The notes: generated by a model not told the origin, from the letters alone. DNA of 64,000 bases from Diphasiastrum complanatum (GCA_029204225.1 CM055109.1:19669783-19733782); one strand, 5' to 3'; positions 49,563 to 60,621 are shown, counted from the stretch's first letter. A program made the numbers and translations.

Positions 49563-49692
49563 CAACCAATGCCTCTTGAGGATCAGATTAGGATGCCTAA
49601 TGCCACAACAAGATGCCTAATGCAAGCTAACCATCCACAAACATGCTGCAAACTGAAAAATTGGCGTAGCTCCCCGGCAATGGCACCAAAAT
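49563..49692 (-). other. Ty3 leader start and primer site (minus-strand element)
   Basis: Reverse match to 50,593-50,690. It includes the minus-strand primer site TGGTGCCATTGCCGGGGA (49688-49671), so this belongs to the old minus-strand Ty3 element whose LTR follows. Confidence 0.75.
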
Positions 49693-49846
49693 TGTAGTGG
49701 GTTTTCTTTCCTTGCCTAACCTCAAACCAAGATCTAGTCAATCTAGCATCAAAGAGACGAAGTTAGCTGTCACGTGTAAGTTCGTTTCCATGAGAGCGAT
49801 AGTATAGTTCAGATTTCAACATGAATAGAGGATTCACATCTAACTC
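49693..49846 (-). repeat. Old Ty3 LTR, part 1
   Basis: Minus-strand LTR 3' end (ending CCCACTACA at 49693). It is interrupted at 49,846 by the younger forward element and resumes at 60,132. Confidence 0.8.
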
Positions 49847-50592
49847 TGTTGGAGGGTTTGCGATCCTAACCCTAGTTAATAAGTGAAAGGGATTTGGCAC
49901 CCTGTGTGTGTCAGTCCAACCCAATGATCACATAGTTATTTGATTAATTAGAATGTTAATAAAAGGACTTTAGGCCTTTTTGCGGGACTTGTAATGTCGC
50001 AGGGCCTAAATGTCAAGTTAGTGAATAAAGTTGGGTTTCCCTCCAATTTTGATGGTTCCCACACTTTTTTAAATTTGAATAAAAAGAGAGGCAAGATTGG
50101 ACCAATAGGATTTAGAGGCCAGGGTCATCCTCTCTACTATAAAAAGGGCCCAACTCGAGCTGCTCCTCATGTTCATTTCCTCATTTCAATAAAGCAGATT
50201 GGTTCTCTTTAGAAATGGATTGATTAATGTCCTTGCTCTTCCTCTCTTTTCCTCCATTTTTCATGCTTTCTTTGGTATTTGCTAATTGTTGGATTTGATC
50301 ATTATTGGGATTGCTATTTCTTATGCTTTTTGTGAGAGAGAAAGGGAGAGAGAGAAGAGTAAGTTTCTATCATTGTTGTGGATTTAGAATTAATGGAAGT
50401 AGGGTTGATGGATGTAGTGTTAATGCTTAGTGTTAATGGATGTTAGTCTTAGATCCTCCATTCATGTTGAAATCTGAAATATGCTATTGCTCTCATGGGA
50501 ACGAACCTCCGCGTGACAACCTTCTCCGTCTCTTTGATGCTAGATTGACTAGATCTTGGATTTAGGTTAGGCAAGGAGAGAAACCCACTACA
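49847..50592 (+). repeat. 5' LTR of the RT-less Ty3 element
   Basis: 746 bp, TGTTGGAGGG to CCCACTACA. Differs from the 3' LTR by substitutions, a short insertion near the start and fewer GTTAATGGATGTAGT units. Confidence 0.9.
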
Positions 50593-50596
50593 ATTT

Positions 50597-50609
50597 TGGC
50601 GCCGTTGCC
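50597..50609 (+). promoter_or_regulatory. Ty3 primer-binding site
   Basis: TGGCGCCGTTGCC four bases after the LTR end, the classical plant Athila/Tat-type site. Confidence 0.9.
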
Positions 50610-51812
50610 AGGGAGCTACGCCAATTTTTCAGTTTGCAGCATGTTTCGCTTATGGTTAGCTTGCATTAGGCATCTTGTTGTGGCATGAATAGTGTTAAAA
50701 CTGCATTGTAGGGATAGTTGGGGATTGATTTTGTTAGATTTTGAGTGGATTTGCTTGTTTGAAATCTAATATGATTATTAAACTGGGAAAGCTATTCAGA
50801 TCACTAATCTTAAGATCCATTTGGATCTGAGATATCAGAAAAAAATAACAAAAATCAGTCAAATCTGTCAAAATTGGCCAGAAAGAGGCAAAAAGCGTCA
50901 TCAGAGCCCAGAAATTTTTACCCTCTTTCAGGAAACCTTTGCCGAGTTGCAGACACCTTCGGTTTTGTTTACAGAATCTTCAGTTTGAAGGGCAAAGATT
51001 AATTCCCAACAGATTTTCAGAAACATCAGAAAAACCACCAAAAAACACCAAAAATTATCAACATCCTAAAAAATACAGAAAAAGAACCTTCTCCCAATTC
51101 ACTGTGCTTAGATGTGATTCAGATCTATCTACTGCCAGGTCGTCAAAGAATAATACCAAAAATAGAAAGGTTTCTAGAGGATCAGTTGTCATATTATCAT
51201 ATTTTTGCCAAAAAAGTCACTTTTTTGCAAAATTAGTAGTATTTCTCTTGATCCTTCGTTAGAACTTTTGCCGAGATTCCAGAACATTCTATTTATATAA
51301 AAATACTACTTTTGAGTTAGGCGAAGATTTATTTTGATCAGATCACAAAAAATCTTGATTTTTACCCTCGCCAGATCACAAAAACTATATTTTCTTGTGT
51401 CAAAAACCTTCGTCCGGTTGTCCATAGTTTTATCTGTGTCAGATCTTTCATTTGAGAAGTTGGCGAAGGTTATTTCCCAAAAAATTGCCAAAAAAGTTTT
51501 CAAAGAGTTTTTATCCCAAAATAGCACTATTGAACCTTCGCCGAGCCAACCTTCGCCTAGATAACCTTCGCCAGTCCTATTTTTAGTTTCTGATTTTCCA
51601 AATCAAGTCTCTGTTAGAATTTGGATCAGATATGATATATTCTGAATTGGATTCTGAGAGAATTATCATTTTTGAGAAGTATTGATTGATCAAATTTTGG
51701 TTAGTTCATCATATAGAATCATATTCTTGAAAAGTGGAATAGAGCTAGCAGATCTAATCTGAGATAGTTTTTGAAAAAATCTATATCCAATCACATTATC
51801 GATTTGATCTAA
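50610..51812 (+). other. Leader with CCTTCGCCGAG-type repeats
   Basis: About 1.2 kb without a credible gene. Words related to CCTTCGCCGAG or its reverse complement recur (50,935; 51,258; 51,408; 51,464; then three within 51,533-51,572). Similar words return at 55,805-56,135 beyond integrase. Confidence 0.65.
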
Positions 51813-53393
51813 ATGGCTGCCCCTGGAGCTGCTCCTGGAGGTGCTCCACAGGAGGTCAATCCAATTATTGTTAGAAGAGCACCCCGATTGGATCTACCCA
51901 AATATAATGGATTAACAGATCCAGTTCGATTTCTTCATATCTATGCTGAATCCTGTTAGGTCTATGGTGAGATTTATCCTCAAGAGAAACTTAAGTTGTT
52001 TCCTATGGCCTTAATAGGCGCAGCACAAGATTGGTACTATAACCAAGATGAAACTGAGTGTACAGATTGGGAGGTTGTTAAACGAGCCCTTATCACACGG
52101 TTCAAACCGCGGAAGTTTATAGAACACACTTTCCTACTTTTAAGTAAAATTAAAATGGGAAAGCTGAAAATGGTTCGAGATTACATCGAAAGGGTGAAAC
52201 GTCTTAGATCTGAATGTGAGCTTGAGCTGATTAATCAAAATGCCATAATTATGTGGTTTTGGTTAGGTCTACCTAAACGGATTTGACGTGAACTAAAACG
52301 CCATAATGAGTACGCACTTTTGCAAAATGTGATGGACGATGCAATTCGGGAGGAGGATGAAGATTCAGATGATGAGCTGAATGTCAGTATGTTGCCTTAT
52401 ACAACAGGGCAGACTACTACGACATCCACCACTATTGCATCAACGAATGCCAATGCTACTGCAGAAATGATGCTTAATGATTTCGAGAAACTTGGGAAGA
52501 CCCATCAAAAATAGATGGAAAAGTTGCAGTTGCAATTTGATGAGAAGATCAAAGCATTGAAAAACTCCCACGGAGAAGCAAACAAGGAACCTGAGAAGTT
52601 TGCAAAGACTTTTCCTACCAGGGAAAATGTTTGGTGTTCTATTTGTACAGGAAATCACACAGTGAATGAGTGTCTTCAATTAAAAAAACGAATGTAAATC
52701 AGTGTTTGCCATCTGTGTAATTCACCTGACCATGAGACTGCCTTTTGCAACTTCAACCCTCGTATGATTCAACAATGGTATGCCTAGATGGGATATCGAG
52801 ATCCACAGTATGGAGGCAATCCAACAGCAAGACTACGACAATCTACTCTTGGATATCCGGAACGTCTAGCCTTGCCTGCCCCACCAAAGCACTCCGCTCC
52901 TCCTGCCAATTTGATGGAACCAGAACCTTACGGAAGTGCTAAGCAATGGAGCTATGGTAATGATCAGGAAGGTGGATCTTCAAAACAGTATGCCATTTAT
53001 GCTGCCGCTCAACAACAAGCCTCAAGAAATCGGGCCAGAGCACCACTTGGATGCTTTGCATGTGGAGAAAATCACAGAGTTGTAGAATGCCCAAATAAAG
53101 AAGAATTTGTACCATTCTGTCGTGACTGTGGACATGGGCATTGCCATAAAGACTTTCCAGCAAGACCGAAGCCACCATCAGTTACAACACCTGTAAATTT
53201 GATAACAATCAAGCAAGGATCGGTAGCTCATAATAAACCAAGTGCACCCTTGATGGTGGTCACCAGAGCACAAAAGCAAAAAAAACCAGTAGTAGATTCA
53301 GTACCTGCTGATTCTATACCATTGAACGATACACCAACAGCATCAGAAGTTATCCAAATCTTAATGCAGAAAAACGAAGATATCAGGATATGA
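51813..53393 (+). pseudogene. gag: Ty3 Gag with three zinc knuckles
   Basis: One continuous frame from MAAPGAAPGGAPQEV at 51813 to 53393, broken only by five stops (about 51957, 52284, 52512, 52695, 52785). Capsid-like part: LDLPKYNGLTDPVRFL, FPMALIGAAQDWYYNQDE, RDYIERVKRLRSECEL and MWFWLGLPKRI. Then an acidic REEDEDSDDE stretch, a coiled EMMLNDFEKLGKTHQK helix, and knuckles CSICTGNHTVNEC, CHLCNSPDHETAFC and CFACGENHRVVEC, plus a CRDCGHGHC cluster. Several stops look like single point changes. Confidence 0.85.
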
Positions 53394-54390
53394 GACAGTG
53401 GATTAAGCATCTGCAAGAAGAAGAGGAACTTGAAGCTGCTAAAGTAATAGCTGGAGTTTGGTCTTCACCATTGCAGCCTTCAAGAAATTTACGTACGGAT
53501 ATGAATGATCAATTACATCATCACGAAGAATCCTTCAAGATGACGGAACCGGAAGCACCGCATACAGAATTACTCATGAATATTTTGTCTAGTAAGATCA
53601 ATATTTCAATGGGAGAGCTCCTAAAGTTGGTGCCAAAAGCAAAAGAAGTCTAAGCGCAAAAGTTAGCTCAAGAAGAATCAGAAGACCATCAGGAGCCGCT
53701 CTTTTGTGCTGGATTTGAAGTATCTAACGATGTACTACATGTTGGAGCAGCTTGGAAAAGTGAACAAAAGAATATCACTCTGCCAATACAACATAGACAA
53801 TTTTCTAAAGAAGCAGCCGTGATAGACGACGGTTTAGGAGTTAACCTGATTTCTACAAAGCTATGTACAATATGGGCCTTACAAAGATTAAGTCTGCTAC
53901 TTTTGCTATTAAGCTAGTTGATCAAACGACGGTTCGTCCACGAGAAATGGTGGAAGATATACCTGTCAGGATTGCAGGAGTACAGTTCGGCATTACTTTC
54001 TTCGTGATGGACTTACCAGAACGTGAAGCGCTAGCCATGATTTTTTTTGTTCGGAAATTTCGTCACTATTTCATGGAAACGCACTTTGCATTTTATACGG
54101 ATCATCAACCGTTACTTTACTTGGTAAATAAGATGTGTAATATTGGACGTATTGCAAGATGGTTATTACTATTGACTGAATTTTACTTTCGAATTGTGTT
54201 CAGAAAGGGAAAACAACATTATCTAGCCGATCACGTTTCACGAATTGAATCTGCACCAGTTAATACTGAAGTGGAAGATGAACTGCCAGATGCTGCATTG
54301 TTCTATGTTGAAGCTGTACCTGAGTGGGCGGCAGATATTGTTGAGTACCTGATGCTAGGACAACCGAATGACTCTTTGACAAAAGTATAG
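53390..54390 (+). pseudogene. Protease region fused to C-terminal RNase H (RT deleted)
   Basis: The early part (53390-53860) has one stop near 53,651 and a shift before 53,863. VIDDGLGVNLIS occupies the aspartic-protease active-site position (D-D-G in place of D-S/T-G). From 53863 an open frame of 175 codons reads FAIKLVDQTTVRP, VRIAGVQFGITFFVMDLPE and then directly REALAMIFFVRKFRHYF, YTDHQPLLYLVNK and HYLADHVSRIES. In the minus-strand sister the equivalent of the first part is separated from the second by a full RT and the start of RNase H. So RT and the first RNase H Asp are deleted in frame at about 54,020. Stops at 54,388 and 54,424 separate it from integrase in the same frame. Confidence 0.85.
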
Positions 54391-54438
54391 AAAAGACAAT
54401 TGATTCATAAGGCTCAACCTTATTAATTTGCAGGACAA

Positions 54439-55590
54439 TTGTATCGTCGTGGATTAGATAATAGTTTACAAAGATGTGTTTTGCCGCATGAAGTACAAGA
54501 TCTAATCATGTTTTCACATGATGGATTGGGTGGAGGACACTTCTCTATAGATATTACTATTCACAAACTTTTGCAATCCGGTTGTTGGTGGCCTACGCTT
54601 CATAAGGACACAAAAAATTTTATTCAGACATGTGATGTCTGCCAGCGAGCATGTCGGCCTACTCGACAGAATTATGAACCCTTACATCCGGTTTTATCGC
54701 AAGCACCACTTGAAAAATGGGGACTGGATTATGTTGGTCTTATTCATCCCGTTGTTCAAGGATCTCAGGCCCGATACATCATCATCGCAACTGATTATAT
54801 GACCAAGTGGGTTGAAGCCAAAGCTGTCAAAGTAGCTGATGCGAAATCTACAGCTAAGTTTCTATATGAAAATATTATAGTCAGATTTGGATGTCCGATC
54901 GAAATTGTCAGTGATTGGGGTACACACTTTGTTAAACAAACAATAAAGTGTTTACTGGAAGATTTTTTTGTTATACACAGATTTAGTACTCCCTATTATC
55001 CCAGAGAAAATGGCCAAGCTGAATCTTCCAATAAGATTCTCTGCACCATTATGACAAAGACAGTTGAAGCTAGTCGGTCTGATTGGGAACATAAACTGTA
55101 TGCAGCATTATGGGCATTCAGAACTGCTTACAAAAACAGAACAAATCAAACACCTTTTCAACTGGTTTATGGTCAATATGTTGTTATGCCAATTGAATTT
55201 TTAATCCCATCTTTACGCATAGCAGCAACGGAACGATTAAATGATAATCAATCTTTACAACTTCTCCACGATGCGTTGCACAAATTATGTGAAACCCGAT
55301 TGATGGCAGTTCATGCCTTAGCAGCAGAGAAAGCCTGTCGCAAGACATGGCACGATCAACGATTATATAAGAAAGATCTGGAAGCAGGAGATCTTGCATT
55401 GATGTACAAAACCAAGCTGATCAAGAGTAAGTTGAAGTTTACTGGGGAAGGCCCGTATAAAGTGAAGGAAATCTTGAACTATGGTGCAGTAATTCTTGAG
55501 CACTTGGATGAGAAACGATTTGATACTCCGGTAAATGGCAGCCGATTACGCAAGTTTTGGCAGCCTGCTCCGCCAGTTCAGCAAGCCTGA
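54439..55590 (+). CDS. Ty3 integrase, full length
   Basis: A 383-codon uninterrupted frame. Zinc module HDGLGGGHF...CWWP...CDVCQRA; catalytic core WGLDYVGLIHPV (Asp), IVSDWGTHFVKQ (Asp) and YYPRENGQAESSNKIL (Glu), so the D,D-35-E triad is intact; then LWAFRTAYKNRTNQTPFQLV and a C-terminal LALMYKTKLIKSKLKFTGEG domain. No chromodomain is seen. The true N-terminus is probably inside Pol (frame continues upstream across two stops, from LYRRGLDNSLQR), so the Met at 54439 is only the first in the open stretch. It would insert cDNA if expressed as part of a polyprotein. Confidence 0.9.
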   Translation: MYRRGLDNSLQRCVLPHEVQDLIMFSHDGLGGGHFSIDITIHKLLQSGCWWPTLHKDTKNFIQTCDVCQRACRPTRQNYEPLHPVLSQAPLEKWGLDYVGLIHPVVQGSQARYIIIATDYMTKWVEAKAVKVADAKSTAKFLYENIIVRFGCPIEIVSDWGTHFVKQTIKCLLEDFFVIHRFSTPYYPRENGQAESSNKILCTIMTKTVEASRSDWEHKLYAALWAFRTAYKNRTNQTPFQLVYGQYVVMPIEFLIPSLRIAATERLNDNQSLQLLHDALHKLCETRLMAVHALAAEKACRKTWHDQRLYKKDLEAGDLALMYKTKLIKSKLKFTGEGPYKVKEILNYGAVILEHLDEKRFDTPVNGSRLRKFWQPAPPVQQA

Positions 55591-56372
55591 TCTCAATATA
55601 TTTTTTCATTTTATTTGTTTTCAATTTTCTGTTTTCAGTATTTAATTTGTTGATTTTTTTTGGAAAAAGACAGTTGAAAAAAAAAATAAGGAAAGACTAA
55701 TGAGCAAAAGTCAGGAAGTCATCAGCATAAGGAAACGGAAGCACAATATTTTTACGGAAAGACTTAAAAAACCATTGTTTTGGTTCGATTTGGCCAATAC
55801 AATATCAGAAACCTTTGCTGAGCTCTAAGACCGTACATCCACCCTTGATTTATCTAAATTGAGGTGGGCGAAGGTTTCTAACAAGAGAAAATTCAATTTT
55901 TTGAGTTAGACAAATGTTCAGTGATATGCCATTTTGGGAACCTTCGTCGAGCATCATAATGTCATTATGAACCTTCGCCGACCTGCTAGATGATCTTAAA
56001 ATGTCAAAATTAGGTTGTCCATAGATTCAGATTGTGGAAAAAAAGATTTATGACAGTACCTGGGCGAAGGTCCATCCTTCGCCAGTCTTGAAAAATGTTT
56101 GTCTGATAGGTTCAGATCCCTAGAAACCTTCGTCGAGAGCCTATTTTTACAGTACTATACATGCTTGCAAATTTTTGTTCAGAACTGATCAGCCCAACTA
56201 CTATTCAGTGTAATGGACCCACCAAATTCACCTATAAGTTGGCTGAATTCGATTCATTCCTCACTTGTGCTAGCGAAGCTCTTGTGAATTTTTCTTGTGA
56301 CTAAAGCCTTCCAAATTTCCTGCATTGCCTTCTGATACATTCTCACGTGGTTATAGTTCCTTTCTGATCATC
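55591..56372 (+). other. Spacer between integrase and extra ORF with second CCTTCGCC array
   Basis: Not coding. Words of the CCTTCGCCGAG type occur on both strands near 55,812, 55,868, 55,952, 55,974, 56,065, 56,078 and 56,131, echoing the 5' leader. Confidence 0.6.
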
Positions 56373-57793
56373 ATGTCTTCTACCGATACTTCCCAGTCTC
56401 TGCGCTATACTATCCATCGTGATGTCCCATCTGCAACGGACATCATGATTCTTCCTAGCACAAGCATGGTCACTCAGTGGATGACCCTTGCGGAGCCTCT
56501 ACTTACTGCAATGGGTATTCATGAGAGAGCCTTTTTGGGACGCATCAATATGGATTTCATCACTCTTGCCTTCAGTACGTGGAAAGAAGAGAAATCCAAG
56601 TTTTACATCACCTTCCAAGGAGCCACACACAAGGTGCGCGTCACTGAGGCCGCACTTGCAACTATAGAAATCTCATCCGGTACGCACGCCTCACCCAATT
56701 ACAAGCACGCCAAACAGGCTATCAAGCCATACATTGACCTACCAACGATCTACATTGGACTAATGATGGTTACCTTCTGGAAGCCATCACTAAGCCTTCC
56801 ATCCACGTCACTGCCCAATTGTTGAATCATTTCCTGATGGTTGGCAACCTCAGGAAAGACCGCATCACATCTCAAATTCTTCACAGGATAGTGGAGTCCC
56901 ACATCAAGTTGGCCAAAGCCCCTCTTGAACCATATAACTGGTTCAAGACTGTTTCTGGTGAGCTCAAACGAGCTATTAAGGCCAATACAAAGAAGCAGGT
57001 CGCCGTTGGCTCTCTATTGTCTCTCTTAGCCGCTTCTCACTTAGAAAACAGAATCCATGGCTTCCACTTGGATTCTGTGCTTTCGGTTTATGAAGAAGCA
57101 CCAACCGAGTCATCTCACCAGGTCTCAAGTTCTCATAGTCGTCGTTGTCCACACAGCGAGATCGTAATTCTTGACTCACCTTCCGCGTCACGACGTTGTA
57201 CTAGGCATACCTCGTCAGCTACGCTTCCACCCCCTGCTGCTGTTCGCACTGAACTTTCCATTCCCCTCGCCTCTGATGCTTCCCTCGTCTCTGCTCCCAT
57301 ACAAGGACAATCTGTGACCATTGGGCCTACCATTCCCGTCACAGCTGCCCAGGCTGCCTCACCCCCGCACACTGAAGCAACCTCACCCAACACACAGTTC
57401 TTCATGGATATGTTCGATGATTCCGACCCCCTTGGAGCCACCAAAATCTTTGAAATGTCCCAGAGCCCAGTACCCTTTGAACCCCAATCCCCTGGAAGAG
57501 GATTCGGGCATATCCATGAAGCTACTGTTGGTGTCAAAGATGTCAGTCAGCAACCACCCACACAAGGTAGCCCAGCCACACTTCGGGTCGACACAACTGT
57601 CAAGTCACCAAAGCAATTCGACGCCACGGTGCCTGAAGGGTTTGAAGACGAGGATATTTTTGAAGAAGAAGAGACTTTGGCACCTATTCCACGCCTACCA
57701 CGGACAATACCATCAGGGTCTCCTACTGCTGCCACCTCCATGACTGTTGATTCTGGTGATGCTCTCGGGTTAGTTTCAGCCTTGGGCAAGTGA
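56373..57793 (+). pseudogene. Extra 3' ORF of the Ty3 element, part 1
   Basis: Starts MSSTDTSQSLRYTIHRDV; a frameshift near 56,760 moves the sense to the frame of LLNHFLMVGNLRKDRITSQI, continuing YNWFKTVSGELKRAIKANTK, VGSLLSLLAASHLENRIHGF, then a long Ser/Pro/Thr-rich stretch and an acidic EGFEDEDIFEEEE segment before the stop at 57,791. The N-terminal half is alpha-helical in look; no known domain recognised. Its place between integrase and the 3' LTR matches the accessory ORFs known in Tat/Athila-like elements. One indel apart, it has stayed open over 1.4 kb. Confidence 0.6.
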
Positions 57794-58569
57794 TCCAGTC
57801 TATGCTGGATAAAAAAAAGAAAATGGAACAGAGGATCTTTGTTTAAGGATCTGAAAACACTCTGATCAGCCAAAAAATTGTCCAGCTGGATCGAGAAGTG
57901 AAGATAACCAAGAAACATGAAGAAAAGACAGAAAGCAAAAAGACATTGGCCCAGCAACAAGTTGATCGCTTGGAAACCTACATCAGCTCCCTGCAAAATG
58001 CCCTGACAACCGCATAGGATCAGGTAGATAAGGCAGTGCAAGATGCCAAGCAACAGGTGCAGCTGCTGAAGAGGCAATTACAAATGGCCGAACAAGATCG
58101 CACACGGCTTCAAGGTGAATTGGATGCGACCACCATTGAGCATGATACGTATCTGCAAACACAAATACCCGATCATCCGGTCACACCGACGGAGATTGCA
58201 TATTTGTTCAAGAAAGTGGAAATATACAAAGTGGCCCTTCAGTGATTCCAAGGCCGCTTTGATAGGTTCAAAGGAGCAGCTTCAACCGAGTTGAAAAAGA
58301 CAAAAGAGACCATCAACGCCTATGAAAAAGCCGCCGCTCAAGTGTTGGAAGCCGGACCACAAATCCTCGTCTCGGTCATGCCGCAATTCTCCCCTTCTCG
58401 CCAAGAAGCTATACAGATGGATACAGGGGTTGATTCGAACATGGACCAGGGGAAAGCTCCAGATCTAGCAGATCAACCGCCAACTATACCGGAAGTACAA
58501 GCGGGTCCATCCTCATCAAGGACAGACCATTTATTCAGAAGGCCCATCAACGTCGAGGACCAGATCTAG
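57794..58569 (+). pseudogene. Extra 3' ORF, part 2: long coiled coil
   Basis: After a shift relative to part 1, about 250 codons rich in heptad-type Leu/Val/Ile with Lys/Glu/Gln: IVQLDREVKITKKHEEKTE, QQQVDRLETYISSLQNALT, QQVQLLKRQLQMAEQDRTRL and a FKKVEIYKVALQ region, then a helix KKTKETINAYEKAAAQVLEA and a Pro-rich tail ending RRPINVEDQI at 58,567. Stops at about 57,843, 58,015 and 58,243 interrupt it. A dimerising or filament-like role can be guessed, no more. Confidence 0.55.
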
Positions 58570-59291
58570 ACCTTCTTAAAGCAGCATCCACATGAGTCCT
58601 CGCGTGGTGGATGGGTTCTCAAATTTAAGACCTCCGAGATCGAGGCCGACAAAGAATTGGACAAAATACCTGCACTGGGAGAGCAGCCGGCATGAAGAAT
58701 CACAGTTTTTGAGAAAACTCTGAAATCAATTAGGTGTTACGTCACCAGCCCTCGCTAGTTGCAGGTAGATACTAATTACGTGCCAATGCTGCGAAGACAA
58801 AAATGAAAAGATTTGGGATTGGCTATGGATAAAATCACCATCCATACGCCCAATTGGCCAATCATCCACCAGTCTTACAGCTGTAATATTTCAGTGGATT
58901 TCCACCGGGCCTTACAGGCATATCAGAGAGAGTATGTCCACTCTCCGGATCCAACAGTGCGACAATTGGCAATGTTTGTCTGTTGGCGTCAGTGGCAATC
59001 AAATGGGACGATTGCCTTCCTACCCTGACATTTGATCCAAATAAGACGATGGCCTCAAAGCAAATCAAAGATCAGCTGCCGATTGTTCGACTGTATTTAC
59101 GTGCAGCTATTATGAGAGGCTCTTGGGAATCCCGCTTCACCTCATGGACAACTTCCAAGTGGATTGTCGGAGCCCACTGTTGTTTCCTGTCGCATAATTT
59201 GGATTTCAATACTGCACGCCTTGACTTTATGGAGAAGGTGCAGTATCATTTAATTAAGATTCGGTGCGAAGCCAATAAAAGTCCCCAATAA
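58570..59291 (+). pseudogene. Extra 3' ORF, part 3
   Basis: Continues with GGWVLKFKTSEIEADKELDK, stops, MDKITIHTPNWPIIHQSYSC, VDFHRALQAYQREY and VRQLAMFVCWRQW to 59028; then the overlapping frame 58983-59291 with FDPNKTMASKQIKDQLPIVR, LRAAIMRGSWESRF and LDFMEKVQYHLIKIR. It looks like a compact helical C-terminal domain. Ends about 35 bp before the purine tract. I recognise no family. Confidence 0.5.
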
Positions 59292-59324
59292 CTGCATATT
59301 GGAGGTGTCGTGGGACCGCCACCA

Positions 59325-59341
59325 GTTTTGGTGGGGGATAT
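59325..59341 (+). promoter_or_regulatory. Polypurine tract of the RT-less Ty3 element
   Basis: GGTGGGGGATA abuts the 3' LTR start at 59342. Confidence 0.75.
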
Positions 59342-60126
59342 TGTTCGAGGGTTTGCGGATCCCAAGGCAATCCTAACCCTAGTTAATAAGTGAGAGGGAT
59401 TTGGCACCCTGTGTGTGTAAGTCCAACCCAAAGATCACATAGTTATTTGATTAATTAGAATGTTAATAAAAGGACTTTAGGCCTTTTTGCGGGACTTTTA
59501 ATGTCGTAGGACCTAAAGGTCAAGTTAGTGAATAAAGTTGGATTTCCCTCCAATTTTGATGGTTTCCACACTTTTTTAAATTTCAATAAAAAGAGAGGCA
59601 AGACTGGACCAATAGGATGAGGCCAGGGTCCTCCTCTCTACTGTAAAAAGGGACCAACTCGAGTTGCTCCTCATGTTCATTTCCTCATTTCAATAAAGCA
59701 GATTGGTTCTCTTTAGAAATGGATTGATGAATGTCCTTGCTCTTCCTCTCTTTTCCTCCATTTTTTATGCTTTCTTTGGTATTTGCTAATTGTTGGATTT
59801 GATCATTATTGAGATTGCTATTTCTTATGCTTTTTGTGAGAGAGAAAGGGAGAGAGAGAAGAGTAAGTTTCTATCATTGTTGTGGATTTAGGATTAATGG
59901 AAGTAGGGTTAATGGATGTAGTGTTAATGGATGTAGTGTTAATGGATGTAGTGTTAATGCTTAGTGTTAATGGATGTTAGTGTTAGATCCTCCATTCATG
60001 TTGAAATCTGAACTATACTATCGCTCTCATGGGAACGAACCTCCGCGTGACAACTAACTCCGTCTCTTTGATGCTAGATTGACTAGATCTTGGATTCAGG
60101 TTAGGCAAGGAAAGAAACCCACTACA
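59342..60126 (+). repeat. 3' LTR of the RT-less Ty3 element
   Basis: 785 bp, TGTTCGAGGG to CCCACTACA. Contains an expanded run of GTTAATGGATGTAGT units (about 59,910-59,960), longer than in the 5' LTR. Confidence 0.9.
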
Positions 60127-60131
60127 AACTC

Positions 60132-60621
60132 TAACATCCATTAACCCTAAACATTAACACTACATCCATTAACACTACGCATCCACAATAAGATAGCTTA
60201 CTCTTTCTCTCTCTCCCTTCCTCTTTCATAAAAAGTATAATAACATACAATCCCAATAACAATGAAATCCAACAATTAGCAAAACACAAATAAAACATGA
60301 GAGATGGAGGAAAAGTGATAGAGAGCAAGGACATTCATCAATCCATTTCTGAAGAGAACCAATCTGTTTTATTGAAATGAGAAAATAAACTTGTGAAGCA
60401 ACTCGAGTTGGTCCCTTTTTATAGTAGAGGGGAGAACCCTGGCCTCTGAATCCTTTTGGTCCATTTCTGCCTCCCTAATTATTCAAATTTAAAAAAGAGT
60501 GGGAACCATCCAAATTGGAGGGAAACCCAACTTTATTCACTAACTTGACATTTGGGCCCTGCGACATTAAAAGTCCCGCAAAAAGGCCTAAAGTTCTTTT
60601 ATTGACTTTCTAATTAATCAA
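60132..60621 (-). repeat. Old Ty3 LTR, part 2
   Basis: Resumes the minus-strand LTR interrupted at 49,846. The GCGGGACTTTTAATGTC and TAATTAGAAAG segments read in reverse. Roughly the first 95 bp of the LTR, on the right, are missing. Confidence 0.8.

Larger units (their letters stand above)
49847..60126 (+). mobile_element. Complete Ty3 element lacking reverse transcriptase, TSD AACTC
   Basis: 10.28 kb. LTRs 49847-50592 and 59342-60126 (TGTT ... CTACA), primer site TGGCGCCGTTGCC at 50597-50609, purine tract GGTGGGGGATA before the 3' LTR. AACTC flanks both ends (49842-49846 and 60127-60131). Order: leader, Gag with several zinc knuckles, protease fused to partial RNase H, integrase, then a long extra coding region. 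RT is missing. It sits inside an oppositely oriented LTR of its own family. Primer type and the 3' extra ORF suggest the Athila/Tat side of plant Ty3; this is inference. Confidence 0.92.

Noticed and set aside
57133-58077. Long minus-strand frames opposite the extra Ty3 ORF
   Set aside because: The plus strand has the coherent coiled coil and acidic linker in element orientation; the minus frames are shadows.
60138-60160. Telomere-like CCTAAA words
   Set aside because: A single CCCTAAAC within the inverted LTR minisatellite; no tandem array.
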